Assembly (NCBI GenBank): GCA_947164825.1
Contig: CAMUYE010000012.1
Span: forward strand, 1 to 38,039
Source: an uncultured Clostridia bacterium
Lineage (GTDB): Bacteria; Bacillota; Clostridia; Oscillospirales; Oscillospiraceae
Length of the DNA: 38,039 bases
Direction: 5' to 3'
In this document: positions 20,057 through 28,668 of the stretch, piece after piece
Layout: every line of letters starts with the position of its first letter
How positions within the stretch are numbered: position 1 is the stretch's first letter
Translations under genes and position numbers: made by a program
The notes under the pieces: generated by a model
Databases searched by the model: none
What the model saw: the letters and a program-made list of their open reading frames with translations, nothing else
What the model was told of the DNA's origin: nothing

Positions 20057-20215
20057 ATACTGAACTCCCATAGAAACCTTTAATCTGTTTCGGCAGGAAT
20101 TGTGTCATACTTCGTTGTCGTCCTTGCCGGGCGTCAAGCCCGCCTGCGTCCTCCGCCTCGTCTGACGCAATTCCTGCACGGAACATTTTTCAATCTTTCT
20201 ATGGGAGTTCAGTAT
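20057..20215. mobile_element. 159-bp fold-back (MITE-like) element
   Basis: Ends in perfect 20-bp inverted repeats (20057-20076 and 20196-20215, reading ATACTGAACTCCCATAG inward). A second paired block lies inside (20093-20110 with 20160-20177; one wobble, one mismatch), and a CGGGC/GCCCG apex (20128-20142). It has no coding capacity. It sits between the dapA stop and the terminator that serves dapA, so the dapA transcript would carry it as a large hairpin. No clear target-site duplication beyond AT-rich flanks. Confidence 0.7.
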
Positions 20216-20231
20216 AAAATTGAAGACTTTT

Positions 20232-20272
20232 CAAATGAAAAAATCGCCCTCAAAAGGCGATTTTTTCATTTG
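20232..20272. terminator. Bidirectional intrinsic terminator
   Basis: Perfect 17-bp stem (20232-20248 with 20256-20272, loop CTCAAAA) with A6/T6 runs inside the arms. It serves dapA (+) and the YhaN-like gene (-). Confidence 0.88.
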
Positions 20273-20285
20273 AGAAGCATAGTTC

Positions 20286-22517
20286 TCACGATACGGTTTC
20301 CGGCTGGGTTTCCGGATCCGCCTTTTGCCTGGACGCCAATTCGTCCAGGATCCGCTTTTCGCGGGACTGACAGCTGAAGATCAACACCTGCCGGGTTTTG
20401 CTCAGCTCTTTCAAGGTTTCCAGCGCCAGGGCGGCTCGTTGGTCGTCGAAGTAAACCAGCGCGTCGTCCAACAGGATGGGGGCCCTCGGGATCAACAGCT
20501 CACAGATCGCCAGCCGAAGAGCCAGATAGAGCTGATCCGCAGCGCCGCCGCTGAGATAGGAAAGGGGACGGAAAACGGCGCTGTCCGTCGGGTGAACCGT
20601 AACGCGGAGATCCCGGTCAAGCCGGACCTTGTCGTATCTTCCGCCGCTGAGCCGGAAAAACAGTTCGCCGGTCTTTTCGCAGAGCAGGGGAGCGAAACGG
20701 GAGCGTAGGCTTTCGTCCGCGTCCGCAAGGGCCTGTCGGGCCAGTTGGAGCGAGGCCCAGCGATCTTCCAGCGCCTGGATCCGGCGATCCAGTTCCTCCC
20801 GCCGGGCTTCCAGCGCCAGAGGCTCGCCCATCTGGCCGATGGCGCCGGAGAGCATATCGGCTTTGGACGCGGCGGCTTCGATCCGCTCCTCCAGGGCGCG
20901 CAGGGTCAGACTGACGCTTTCCCGCTCGTACCCGGCAAAGCGCTCGGGGGTTTCGATCTTTTCGGCGGAGGCTTCCGGACTGTCCCGGAGCATATGGAGC
21001 CGCTCGCTCCGCGCCTGTTCAAGCAGACGGGCGCGTTCCAGCGCCTGCCTTGAACGCGCAGCCTCCTGAAACAGCGCGGCGGCCTTTTCCGGCGTGCCTG
21101 TGCCGGGCATCAGCGCGTCCACCCGGGCGAGGATCCGATCCCGCCGCCCGGCAAGGGTTTCAAGCGCCTCCCGCGTCCGGTGCTGCCCGGCGTTTTCCCG
21201 GGCATGAAGGCGTTTGCAATAGTCGTCGGCACGGAGCAGCACGTCCTTCGCTGTCTCGGCTTCGCAGCGTTCCAGGATCGTCTTTGCCTGTCGCTGCATG
21301 GACTCATATTCCTCGTTCCGACGCTTGCAGTCGACAAGGAGAAGGATCCGCCAGATCGTTCCGGCCAGGGCAAGAACGATCCCGCCGATCAACAGCGCAA
21401 GCTGCGGGATCAGTGCGCCCGCGACTCCCGCGCCCACGCCCAGCAGAAGCAGGACCAGCCAAAACGGGGAAGTTCCAGGCAGCGGACGCTTCGCGGCCTG
21501 GGCCTGCCGGACCAGTTCCGCGTCGGCGGCGGCCCGGTCCCGGGCTTCCTGCGCGGACATGCGTCCGAAGAGGGGATCCGGACCGGGATCCGCGGGTTCC
21601 GGCGCGTTCAGACCGTCTTCCAAGGCGACGCGCTGGACATCCGACTGGAGCTGCCGCAGCGCGGTTTCCAGCTCCTGCAGGACGGAGGCTTCGGGCAGAT
21701 CGGCGCAGACGGCTTCCCAGCTCTCCCGATCCTCTCTGGCCTCCCGGAGTTCGGCCTCAGCCCGCTCGACCCGGGCCTGCCGCTCCCGGCGTTCCAGAGC
21801 ATCGAGCCCGGCAAGGATCTCGCGGCACTCGTCTCGCCGGCGGCGGAGTTCGTGCAGATCGGCTTCCAGCTCCGCAAGCCGACGGCGGCTTTCTTCCAGC
21901 TCCCGCAGACGGAGATCCAGCGAGCGGCGTTCCTCCTCCGCCCGGGGCAGGGCGCCGCTTTGATTGTGGCGGATGGCGGTCTGCAGCTTTTTCAGCTTTT
22001 CGTCGATCTCGGCATAGGAATAGTCCTCGCTGCCGGAGCTGACAAGACCGCTCAGCCGCTTTTCAAGCTGCGGATCCGAGGAGACCGGCATATGCTGCTG
22101 GCGAATCATGCCGCAGCGCGCATAGACGGCGGCCTCAACGCCCAGCAGGGCCTGCCCGCAGCTCTTTCCGGTCAGTTCCCCGATGGGAGAGCCGGAATTC
22201 GTATCCCAGGCCCGGAAATCGCCCATGGGGGCCGTCGTGCTGCCGCGTTCCAGGGTCAGCGCACGTCCGTCCGCTTCCAGTTCCATGGTGCCGGACATGG
22301 GCATGCCGTTCCAGGGCAGGTATTTCAGCTTGTCGGGAAGGCGGTCGCGCCGGGCCCGATCCTTCGTGTCCACGCCGTAGAGCATGGAGAGGATAAACGC
22401 GAGCCAGGTGGATTTCCCGGTTTCGTTTCCGCCGGTGATTACGTTCAATCCGGGCTGAAGCCGCAGCTCCCGCCCGTCAAGCATGCCGTATGAGGCGCGC
22501 ATCCGACGTATGATCAT
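20286..22517 (-). CDS. YhaN/SbcC-like AAA ATPase with internal membrane segments
   Basis: 743 residues, a Rad50/SbcC-class ATPase. N-terminal Walker A GGNETGKST (29-37) after the family start MIIRRMRASYGMLDGRELRLQPGLNVI. Long arginine/glutamate-rich coiled coils flank two hydrophobic segments in the middle (FWLVLLLLGVGAGVAG and LALLIGGIVLALAGTIW). The ABC signature LSGGAADQLYLALRLA and Walker B PILLDDALVYFDD are near the C-terminus. The membrane segments in place of a zinc hook mark the YhaN subtype rather than SbcC. Its start overlaps the stop of the partner nuclease gene by 4 nt (ATGA). Probably a membrane-tethered DNA-processing complex; its physiological role is not well established. Confidence 0.85.
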   Translation of the reverse strand: MIIRRMRASYGMLDGRELRLQPGLNVITGGNETGKSTWLAFILSMLYGVDTKDRARRDRLPDKLKYLPWNGMPMSGTMELEADGRALTLERGSTTAPMGDFRAWDTNSGSPIGELTGKSCGQALLGVEAAVYARCGMIRQQHMPVSSDPQLEKRLSGLVSSGSEDYSYAEIDEKLKKLQTAIRHNQSGALPRAEEERRSLDLRLRELEESRRRLAELEADLHELRRRRDECREILAGLDALERRERQARVERAEAELREAREDRESWEAVCADLPEASVLQELETALRQLQSDVQRVALEDGLNAPEPADPGPDPLFGRMSAQEARDRAAADAELVRQAQAAKRPLPGTSPFWLVLLLLGVGAGVAGALIPQLALLIGGIVLALAGTIWRILLLVDCKRRNEEYESMQRQAKTILERCEAETAKDVLLRADDYCKRLHARENAGQHRTREALETLAGRRDRILARVDALMPGTGTPEKAAALFQEAARSRQALERARLLEQARSERLHMLRDSPEASAEKIETPERFAGYERESVSLTLRALEERIEAAASKADMLSGAIGQMGEPLALEARREELDRRIQALEDRWASLQLARQALADADESLRSRFAPLLCEKTGELFFRLSGGRYDKVRLDRDLRVTVHPTDSAVFRPLSYLSGGAADQLYLALRLAICELLIPRAPILLDDALVYFDDQRAALALETLKELSKTRQVLIFSCQSREKRILDELASRQKADPETQPETVS

Positions 22518-23605
22518 AGGCCAGGCACCTCCCGCCCTTCCATCAGAGCCAGCCCGATTTCGGCGGCCCGCGCCAGCAGCCTGCGCGCCTCCTCGTTCGT
22601 ATCCTCCGCGTCATAGCAGTCTTTGATCTTACGCAGGAATTCCCCCTTCAGGCTGTCCTCAGACAGATCCTTCCAGAGCGAGAGGGGCGGCAGCGTCTGA
22701 TCGACGAGCTCCAGCGCGTAAAAACGCGGCGCAAGGGCCGCTTTCAGCGCATCCAAATCCGGAGGCTGACAGCTTCCGGTGAGGATGATGCGGTAAATAT
22801 CCCGTTCAGTGTCCTCCGGAAGCATCGCTTCTGCAGCGGCGAGGGGATCCTCCGCCACCCGGACGGTCAGGCTCTGATAGATCCGGCAGCCGAGATCGAC
22901 GGCCTCTACCCGGCAGTCGCCGCCCTCCAGTTCGAGGTACAAAGCGCCGCCGGGGCCCGTCTCGTCGAAGCCCCGCCCCATGGCGAAGCCCGGATTGCCC
23001 ACGGTGGTTTTGCCGATCCGGCGGATCTCCCGCCTGTGGACGTGGCCGAGGGCCAGGTAATCCAGGTCGGAGGCGCTGACGGCGGCCTCGGGAATGGGAT
23101 TATAGACGGAGGGCGCGGCGCCCAGGGTCCCGTGCATCACCATGATCTTCGGCCCCTGGCCGGCTTCCGCCGCAAAGCCGCCGAACAGGCCGCTTTCCCG
23201 GGACTCGGTGAAGGCCGCGCCGTAAACCGTAAGCGCCGGGTTATCCAGCCGGACGGCCTGCACGCTGCGGGAGCGAAAAATATGGACGTTATCCGGCCAG
23301 GAGAGGGTCGCGTAGGGAGAGCGCGGCGTGTAGGGATCGTGGTTTCCCGGCGCGATGAAAACCCGGGCGTTCAGCTCCTGCAGGGTCTGCCGAAGCAGAT
23401 CCGCGGTCTCCCGGTAAACCCGGTCGGAGTCAAAGAGGTCTCCGGCCAGAAGCAGGATCTGACAGTTCCGGCGCTCGCATTCCTCCGCCAGGCGGCGCAG
23501 CATATCCCGCTGTTCCGCCCGGCGCTGGGCGGCCTGTTCCGGCGCCAGGGCGGCAAAAGGGCTGTCCAGGTGCAGATCAGCCGCGTGCATCATTCGCAGC
23601 ATCAT
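22514..23605 (-). CDS. YhaO/SbcD-like DNA repair metallo-nuclease
   Basis: 363 residues of the Mre11/SbcD calcineurin-like superfamily. Metal motifs: MHAADLHLDSPF (start), LLLAGDLFDSDRVY, APGNHDPYTP, VMHGTL and LGHVHRRE. The C-terminal region (about 260-350) is the shorter YhaO-type capping part. Partner of the ATPase encoded immediately downstream, mirroring sbcD-sbcC and the B. subtilis yhaO-yhaN order. AAAGGA 6 nt before the ATG at 23605; a second ATG directly follows. The first 29 nt overlap the 3' end of ymdB, so translation of the two is likely coupled. Confidence 0.87.
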   Translation of the reverse strand: MMLRMMHAADLHLDSPFAALAPEQAAQRRAEQRDMLRRLAEECERRNCQILLLAGDLFDSDRVYRETADLLRQTLQELNARVFIAPGNHDPYTPRSPYATLSWPDNVHIFRSRSVQAVRLDNPALTVYGAAFTESRESGLFGGFAAEAGQGPKIMVMHGTLGAAPSVYNPIPEAAVSASDLDYLALGHVHRREIRRIGKTTVGNPGFAMGRGFDETGPGGALYLELEGGDCRVEAVDLGCRIYQSLTVRVAEDPLAAAEAMLPEDTERDIYRIILTGSCQPPDLDALKAALAPRFYALELVDQTLPPLSLWKDLSEDSLKGEFLRKIKDCYDAEDTNEEARRLLARAAEIGLALMEGREVPGL

Positions 23606-24371
23606 AGCGGATCCTTTCCGTGTTTGTGCAGACGCCGGTGTCGGCGTCGATGGTAAACAGCACAGCGTCCAGCTTGCAGGGGCCGGGGGCGGTTTCGTAG
23701 CGGCTGCTCAGACCGCCCCGGAAGGTGGCGATGGACTGCTCCACCCGGACGCCGATGACCGAATGGATCGGCCCCGTCATCCCCAGATCCGTCACGTAGC
23801 CCGTACCCTTGGGGAGGATCTGATCGTCGGCGGTGGGAACGTGGGTGTGGGTGCCCCAGAGGGCGGAGACTTTGCCGTCCAGATGATAGCCCAGAGCCAG
23901 CTTTTCAGAGCTGGCCTCGGCGTGGAAGTCCACCAGGACCACCTTTGTCTCAATCTCCTTCAGCAGCCGTTCGGCCAGCAGAAAGGGATTGTCCGGGCCG
24001 AAGGCCATGTTGCAGCGTCCGATCAGATTGATTACGGTCACCGGACCGGCCTTGGTGTCGTAGACGCCCAGACCGCGGCCGGGGAAGAGGGGAGAGTCGT
24101 TGGCGGGGCGGAGGATGTACCGGCAGTCGTCCAGATAGTCCGCGATCTCCCTGCGGTTATAGCTGTGATTGCCCAGGGTGATCACGTCGGCTCCGGCGTC
24201 CAGCAGGGCGTCCGCCTGCCGGGGCGTAATGCCCACGGTGGCGGCGTTTTCCCCGTTGACCACGCAGAAATCCACGCGGTATTCTCTGCGCAGGGCCCGA
24301 AGCCGCTGCTGTACGAGCTGAAGGCCGGACGAACCGCAAACGTCGCCCACGGCAAGGACACGAAGCTCCAT
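23577..24371 (-). CDS. ymdB: YmdB-family metallophosphoesterase (TIGR00282 type)
   Basis: 264 residues. Motifs: LAVGDVCGSSG (D at the first metal site), VVNGENAATVGITP, ITLGNHSYNRRE (the conserved GNHxxxxxE), RPAN, VDFHAEASSEK and WGTHTHVPTAD. B. subtilis YmdB is a cyclic-nucleotide/2',3'-cNMP phosphodiesterase affecting biofilm and motility choice and RNA turnover; that function is known for the family, not shown here. The ribosome site is weak (GGATGA). First gene of a three-gene minus-strand operon with the nuclease/ATPase pair. Confidence 0.9.
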   Translation of the reverse strand: MELRVLAVGDVCGSSGLQLVQQRLRALRREYRVDFCVVNGENAATVGITPRQADALLDAGADVITLGNHSYNRREIADYLDDCRYILRPANDSPLFPGRGLGVYDTKAGPVTVINLIGRCNMAFGPDNPFLLAERLLKEIETKVVLVDFHAEASSEKLALGYHLDGKVSALWGTHTHVPTADDQILPKGTGYVTDLGMTGPIHSVIGVRVEQSIATFRGGLSSRYETAPGPCKLDAVLFTIDADTGVCTNTERIRYDAANDARG

Positions 24372-24414
24372 AAATCATCATCCATTCTGATTTTTTTACG
24401 TTTTTTCTGTGCAT

Positions 24415-24443
24415 ATTATACTTTACAAACAGGCAAAAAGCAA
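24415..24443 (-). promoter_or_regulatory. Sigma-70-type promoter for ymdB operon
   Basis: TTGCTT (24438-24443), 17-nt spacer, TATAAT (24415-24420), about 43 nt upstream of the ymdB ATG. The rest of the divergent gap to 24615 contains a GC-rich patch (about 24458-24507) with no clear feature, and a plus-strand TATAAT at 24566-24571 without a good -35. Confidence 0.7.
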
Positions 24444-24615
24444 GGGAAATTCAGATCGGCGGGGGGACGATCCGGCGGAGCCGGGCCCTTCGCGCTGCTT
24501 GCGCTTGTTAAAAGAATCGCTCCGAACTTTTTACAAAATGTTCACCGATTTTATGGCTTATGCGCTATAATATTCAAAAGAAATCTGTTTCCGAACGAAA
24601 AGAGGAGGATTTGAA

Positions 24616-25299
24616 ATGGCAGTCAAAATTTTGATCGTCGAGGACGACAACAACATCGCCGATCTGCTTCGGCTTTATCTGGAAAAGGAAAACTACGAGG
24701 TCGCCATCGCCTCCGACGGCGGCAAGGGAGTGGAGCTGTTTCGCCGCTTCCAGCCCGATCTGGTCCTGCTGGATCTGATGCTGCCCGTGCTGGACGGCTG
24801 GGGCGTCTGCCGGACCATCCGCGCCGAATCCCAAACGCCCGTCATCATGCTCACCGCCAAGGGCGAGACCGAGGATAAGGTCACCGGCCTGAAGCAGGGC
24901 GCCGACGACTACATCACCAAGCCCTTTGAGATGCGGGAGGTCCTGGCGCGGATCGAAGCCGTGCTGCGCCGCAGCGGAAACGTGCCGGAGAAGAACGAAA
25001 GAAGACTGGTCTTCGACAAGCTCATCATCGACATGGATTCCTTCGAGCTCACCGTGGACGGCAAGAAGATCCCCACGCCGCCCAAGGAGATGGAGCTGCT
25101 CTACCACCTGGCCTCCACGCCCAACCGGGTTTATCAGCGCAACAAGCTGCTGGACGAGGTCTGGGGCTTCGACTACTTTGGCGATACCCGCACCGTGGAC
25201 GTTCACATCAAGCGTCTGCGTGAAAAGCTGGAAGGCGTTTCCGATCAGTGGTCCCTCAAAACCGTCTGGGGCGTGGGCTATAAGTTTGAGGTGGTATAA
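24616..25299 (+). CDS. OmpR/PhoB-family response regulator
   Basis: 227 residues. Receiver domain 1-120 with acidic pocket E9-D10-D11, phospho-acceptor D53 (VLLDLMLP), T80 and K102 (DDYITKPF). The C-terminal winged helix (about 128-227) ends VHIKRLREKLEG...TVWGVGYKFEVV, the OmpR-type DNA-binding and wing signature. AGAGGAGG-type ribosome site. The kinase gene starts 3 nt after the stop. Probable targets include the downstream HtrA-like gene or envelope-stress genes, by analogy only. A TATAAT at 24566-24571 is the likely -10. Confidence 0.94.
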   Translation: MAVKILIVEDDNNIADLLRLYLEKENYEVAIASDGGKGVELFRRFQPDLVLLDLMLPVLDGWGVCRTIRAESQTPVIMLTAKGETEDKVTGLKQGADDYITKPFEMREVLARIEAVLRRSGNVPEKNERRLVFDKLIIDMDSFELTVDGKKIPTPPKEMELLYHLASTPNRVYQRNKLLDEVWGFDYFGDTRTVDVHIKRLREKLEGVSDQWSLKTVWGVGYKFEVV

Positions 25300-25302
25300 G
25301 CC

Positions 25303-26736
25303 GTGAAACGAAGCTTCGGCGGTCAGATGATCCTGTCTGTCTGCCTGTTGTTGCTGACTCTGATCCTGTTCAGCACCGCAGCCCAGCTGCTCTACGGCCG
25401 TCTGATCGAGGATATGCTGTCCGAGGACGTGTGCGCGTCCGCCTCCTCCGCCGCCGATATGACGGTGCTCTTCGGGGCCGACAGCTCCCGCGACCGCCAG
25501 CAGCAGCTTTGCATTCAGCTCAATTTTACCGCCCGGGCCTCGGGCAACGACACCGTCGTCTGCGACGAGAGCGGGACCATCATCGCCTGCTCCTGCGGCC
25601 CACAGACCTGCGAGCATCTGGGCTACCAGTTCAGCCACGAGCTGCTGGACGGCGCCAGCGCGAAGGGGCCGGTTTTTCGGAAAAACCTGGAGATCGGCTG
25701 CTACGGCGAGAAGCGGATCACGGCCATCAGCCTGGCCAAGAACAAAGCCGGGTCGCTGCGATACGTGGTCAGTTCCCGGCCCTCGTCCTCTGTGACGGAA
25801 CGGCTCAGGGAGGCGAGACGGCTGAATATCCTTGCCGCTCTGGCGGTGCTCGTGCTGGCGATCCCCATTATCTGGATCATTACCCAGCGGCAGATGAAGC
25901 CCATCAAACAGATGACCGCGGCTGCCCGCCGCATGGCCCACGGGCAGATGGACGTCCGCGTGGACGTGGACGACACCGACACCGCCGAGCTCAACGAGCT
26001 GGCCGTCGCCTTCAACAATATGTCCCAGGCGCTGGCGCAGTCTGAACGCAAACGCCAGGAATTCGTTGCCAACGTCAGCCACGAGCTCAAAACCCCGATG
26101 ACCACCATCTCCGGCTATATGGAGGGCATGCTCGACGGCACCATCCCGCCCGAGGAGCAGCCAAAGTATATGGAGATCACCGCGGCGGAGGTCAAGCGCC
26201 TGTCCCGGCTGGTGCGCTCCATGCTGGAAATTTCCCGTCTCCAGGATCAGGGCGTCCCCGAGGAGCGGAAGCGCAGTTTCGATCTCTGTCAGACCGTGGG
26301 CGAGGTCCTGTTGAGCTTCGAGCAGAAGATCAACGACAAAAAGCTGGAGGTCGAGACAGATCTGCCGGATCAGGGCGCCCGCACCAGGGCGGACCCGGAC
26401 GCCATTACCCAGGTCGTATACAACCTGATCGACAACGCTGTGAAATTCTGCCCGGAAAGCGGCAGACTGGGCTTGAAGATCGCCCAGGCAAAGGGCGGAA
26501 AATACCTGGTCTCGGTGTCCAACACCGGACCGACCATTCCGGCGGACGAGCTTTCCCTCATCTTCGACCGCTTCCACAAGACCGATAAAAGCCGCTCCGA
26601 GGACCGGGACGGCTGGGGCCTGGGCCTCTATATCGTCAAGACCATTATCCTCAGCCACGGAGAGGATATCTACGTCACCAGCCGGGACGGCGTGACGGAA
26701 TTCAGCTTCACCCTTCCCAAAGAGACGACGCCCTGA
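25303..26736 (+). CDS. Membrane sensor histidine kinase
   Basis: 477 residues, GTG start 3 nt after the response-regulator stop. TM1 about 9-30, an extracytoplasmic sensor of about 145 residues with seven cysteines (C44, C70, C87, C96, C98, C103, C133; unusual for a secreted domain), TM2 about 174-194, and HAMP 195-248. HisKA follows with phospho-acceptor H260 in FVANVSHELKTPMTT. HATPase_c carries N-box VYNLIDNAVKF (N374, N378), the G1-equivalent VSNTGPTIP, F-box FDRFHK and G2 GWGLGLYIVK. A prototypical class I kinase paired with the upstream regulator. The signal is unknown; the cysteine-rich sensor could respond to redox or metals. Confidence 0.94.
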   Translation: MKRSFGGQMILSVCLLLLTLILFSTAAQLLYGRLIEDMLSEDVCASASSAADMTVLFGADSSRDRQQQLCIQLNFTARASGNDTVVCDESGTIIACSCGPQTCEHLGYQFSHELLDGASAKGPVFRKNLEIGCYGEKRITAISLAKNKAGSLRYVVSSRPSSSVTERLREARRLNILAALAVLVLAIPIIWIITQRQMKPIKQMTAAARRMAHGQMDVRVDVDDTDTAELNELAVAFNNMSQALAQSERKRQEFVANVSHELKTPMTTISGYMEGMLDGTIPPEEQPKYMEITAAEVKRLSRLVRSMLEISRLQDQGVPEERKRSFDLCQTVGEVLLSFEQKINDKKLEVETDLPDQGARTRADPDAITQVVYNLIDNAVKFCPESGRLGLKIAQAKGGKYLVSVSNTGPTIPADELSLIFDRFHKTDKSRSEDRDGWGLGLYIVKTIILSHGEDIYVTSRDGVTEFSFTLPKETTP

Positions 26737-26822
26737 CCGCAGACAGGAAAACAGGGCCTGCCGCCGCAAGCGTTTGATTCTTTGATTCTATGTGATTATT
26801 CTGTTCATTTAGGAGGCGCCAT

Positions 26823-28076
26823 ATGGACGACAAACGGACTCCCATGGAGGCCGAGGTACAGGAGCTGCCGGAGCAGCCCTGCGGCTGCCCGGAGGACTAT
26901 TATGGCACCGCTGTCCGGCCCAAGCCCAGCCGCAGCTACGTGGGCCTCTGGATCTGCCTGGGGCTTGCCGTGATCGCGATCTGTACGATCAGCGTTGTGA
27001 CCGCGGTCAAACACGTTCGCCTTGAGAACGGCGAAGACGGCTGGCGCTTCGCCCTGCAAAACCAGGAGGAAACCGAAGCTTCCACGAATCCGGTGCGGAA
27101 TCTGGAGCTGCCCGGTTCGGAACAGGCCGCCGCGCCCTACGAGATCGGCTCCGACGATCTCCGCCTTCCCGTGGCCTCCGGCGGCGGGGAGCTTTTAAGC
27201 CCCACGGAGATCTATGAGTCCGTTTCCGATGCAGTGGTCTGCGTCGAGCTGAGCGGCTATTACGGCAGCGAGAGCTATACCGGCGTTGTGATCTCCTCCG
27301 ACGGCTTCATTCTCTCCGCCACCGACGGGCTCAGCGGCGCCGCTTCCATCAGCGTCAGCTTCCCGGACGGCGCCGTGCGCAGCGCGAAACGGATCGGCGA
27401 GGACTCGCTCTCCGGCGTCTGTCTTCTGAAAGTGGAGGCGGAGAAGCTGCCCTGCGTTCGCTTCAGCTCCAACGCAGAACCCAGGATCGGCCAGAGCGTC
27501 TACTGCATCGGAAATCCCTACGGCTCCCAGTTTCCCAACGTGTTCAGCGAAGGGATGCTGTCGGCCAGCCGTTCCGTGGAAGTGAACGGCAGGAGCTTCC
27601 GGCTGATGCAGACCAACGCCCTCCCCGGCGGGACGGAATACGGCTGCCCGCTGCTGGACGAGCGCGGCCTGGTGCTGGGCATCACCACGCCCATCGGGAT
27701 GCGGTTGGTTTCGGGGACGGACCCCTGCTTCGCCGTTTCCGCGGAGGATCTCGTGGGGATCGTCACCGGGTTTGAACAGGCGGCCTCGGAAAACACCGTC
27801 TGGCTCGGGTTTGAGGTCGCGGATATCCCGGAGCAGTACCGGGAGTTCTTCCGGTTCCCGGGCAGCGTTTGGATCGACAGCGTCTCCGCAGGCAGCGCCT
27901 CGGACGGGATCCTGTATCAATACGACATCATCACCGCCGTGGATGGGGTCGAGATCTCCGGCACCGACGACTTTGAACGCGTCCTTGCCGCCCACAGCGC
28001 GGGAGACCGGGTTCTGCTGACCATCTACCGAAACGGAAGGTTTTCCTATTATCTTCTGCCCATCGTCACAAGATAA
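26823..28076 (+). CDS. HtrA/DegP-like trypsin-fold protein with PDZ domain, catalytic triad absent
   Basis: 417 residues. Cytoplasmic N-terminus with a CGC pair (20-22), one membrane helix (about 39-62), linker, then a trypsin-fold region (about 126-315) and a PDZ domain (about 325-415: WLGFEVADIPE...VWIDSVSAGSASDGILYQYDIITAVDGVEISGTDDFERVL). In active HtrA proteins the triad lies in TNxHVV, TDLAxLK and NPGNSGGP. Here those positions read SATDGL (D168 for His), SGVCLLK (G198 for Asp) and PGGTEYGCP (no Ser). The fold motifs around them, such as CIGNPYG and FSEGMLS, are kept. It is probably a pseudoprotease that binds peptides. It follows the two-component genes after 86 nt, and AGGAGG precedes its ATG. 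Confidence 0.88.
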   Translation: MDDKRTPMEAEVQELPEQPCGCPEDYYGTAVRPKPSRSYVGLWICLGLAVIAICTISVVTAVKHVRLENGEDGWRFALQNQEETEASTNPVRNLELPGSEQAAAPYEIGSDDLRLPVASGGGELLSPTEIYESVSDAVVCVELSGYYGSESYTGVVISSDGFILSATDGLSGAASISVSFPDGAVRSAKRIGEDSLSGVCLLKVEAEKLPCVRFSSNAEPRIGQSVYCIGNPYGSQFPNVFSEGMLSASRSVEVNGRSFRLMQTNALPGGTEYGCPLLDERGLVLGITTPIGMRLVSGTDPCFAVSAEDLVGIVTGFEQAASENTVWLGFEVADIPEQYREFFRFPGSVWIDSVSAGSASDGILYQYDIITAVDGVEISGTDDFERVLAAHSAGDRVLLTIYRNGRFSYYLLPIVTR

Positions 28077-28081
28077 GCAAG

Positions 28082-28116
28082 GGGCGAAGCTTCCAGTCAC
28101 GAAGCTTCGCCCTTTC
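28082..28116 (+). terminator. Intrinsic terminator after the HtrA-like gene
   Basis: Perfect 12-bp stem GGGCGAAGCTTC / GAAGCTTCGCCC (28082-28093, 28101-28112) with a 7-nt loop and a short T-run (TTTCGC). Confidence 0.65.
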
Positions 28117-28147
28117 GCATAAACTGTGGCGAAAGGTGGTGCGCAAT

Positions 28148-28615
28148 ATGGATTTGCAAACCGAACGAGCCGTATGGCAGCGTGTCAAGAGCCCGGGCGG
28201 GATCACGGCGGAAGAGGCCGTACTGCCGGAACGGCTGGAAGGGCTGGTTGTCCAGGAACTGTCGGACGCCTCCGCCCTGCGTTCCGCCGCCCGGAGGATC
28301 CGCGGGCAGGGGAGCGCCGCCCTCAACCGGGCCGCCGCAAAAACCGACGCCCGCGTGCGGGAACTGACGACCATGCACTATCTGCTGACCGGGAGAAGAC
28401 TGCGGCTGAAAGCGCCGCCGCACGGCCCCGCCAAGCCCCTGCCGGAAGCCCTGCGGGAGCTGACGCTCCGTTCCCGCCAGAGCGCAAGGGCCTATGAGAG
28501 CCTGCAGGCGGAGTTCTCGGAATACGCCCGGGACTTTGCGCGCTTTGCCGCGGACGCACGGGCGCAGACCCAAATCCTGACGCAGACCCTGCAGACCCAG
28601 CTTCCGCCGAAGTGA
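28148..28615 (+). CDS. Small helical protein, possibly a degenerate ferritin-like domain
   Basis: 155 residues, no firm family. The segment DASALRSAARRIRGQGSAALNRAAAKTDARVRELTTMHYLLTGRRLRL (about 36-85) has the layout of a rubrerythrin-like helix pair, which usually reads 'A..yr.lA.r..g.....L..iA..E..H...L...yyLltG'. The metal-binding Glu and His positions are replaced by Lys/Thr and Arg. The C-terminal half (95-150) is another helical stretch rich in Arg, Ala and Gln. The ATG at 28148 is used because AAAGGTGG lies 8 nt upstream; a GTG at 28136 overlaps that ribosome site. Real gene likely, function unknown. Confidence 0.6.
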   Translation: MDLQTERAVWQRVKSPGGITAEEAVLPERLEGLVVQELSDASALRSAARRIRGQGSAALNRAAAKTDARVRELTTMHYLLTGRRLRLKAPPHGPAKPLPEALRELTLRSRQSARAYESLQAEFSEYARDFARFAADARAQTQILTQTLQTQLPPK

Positions 28616-28668
28616 TGCGGTTGTATATTGATGAAAGTGAAAAACTTTCTGAAACTGCGATTTTTTCC

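Noticed and set aside
24574-26769. 731-codon minus-strand frame opposite the two-component genes
   Set aside because: The plus strand has clear receiver, winged-helix, HisKA and HATPase motifs; the minus frame is a composition artefact.
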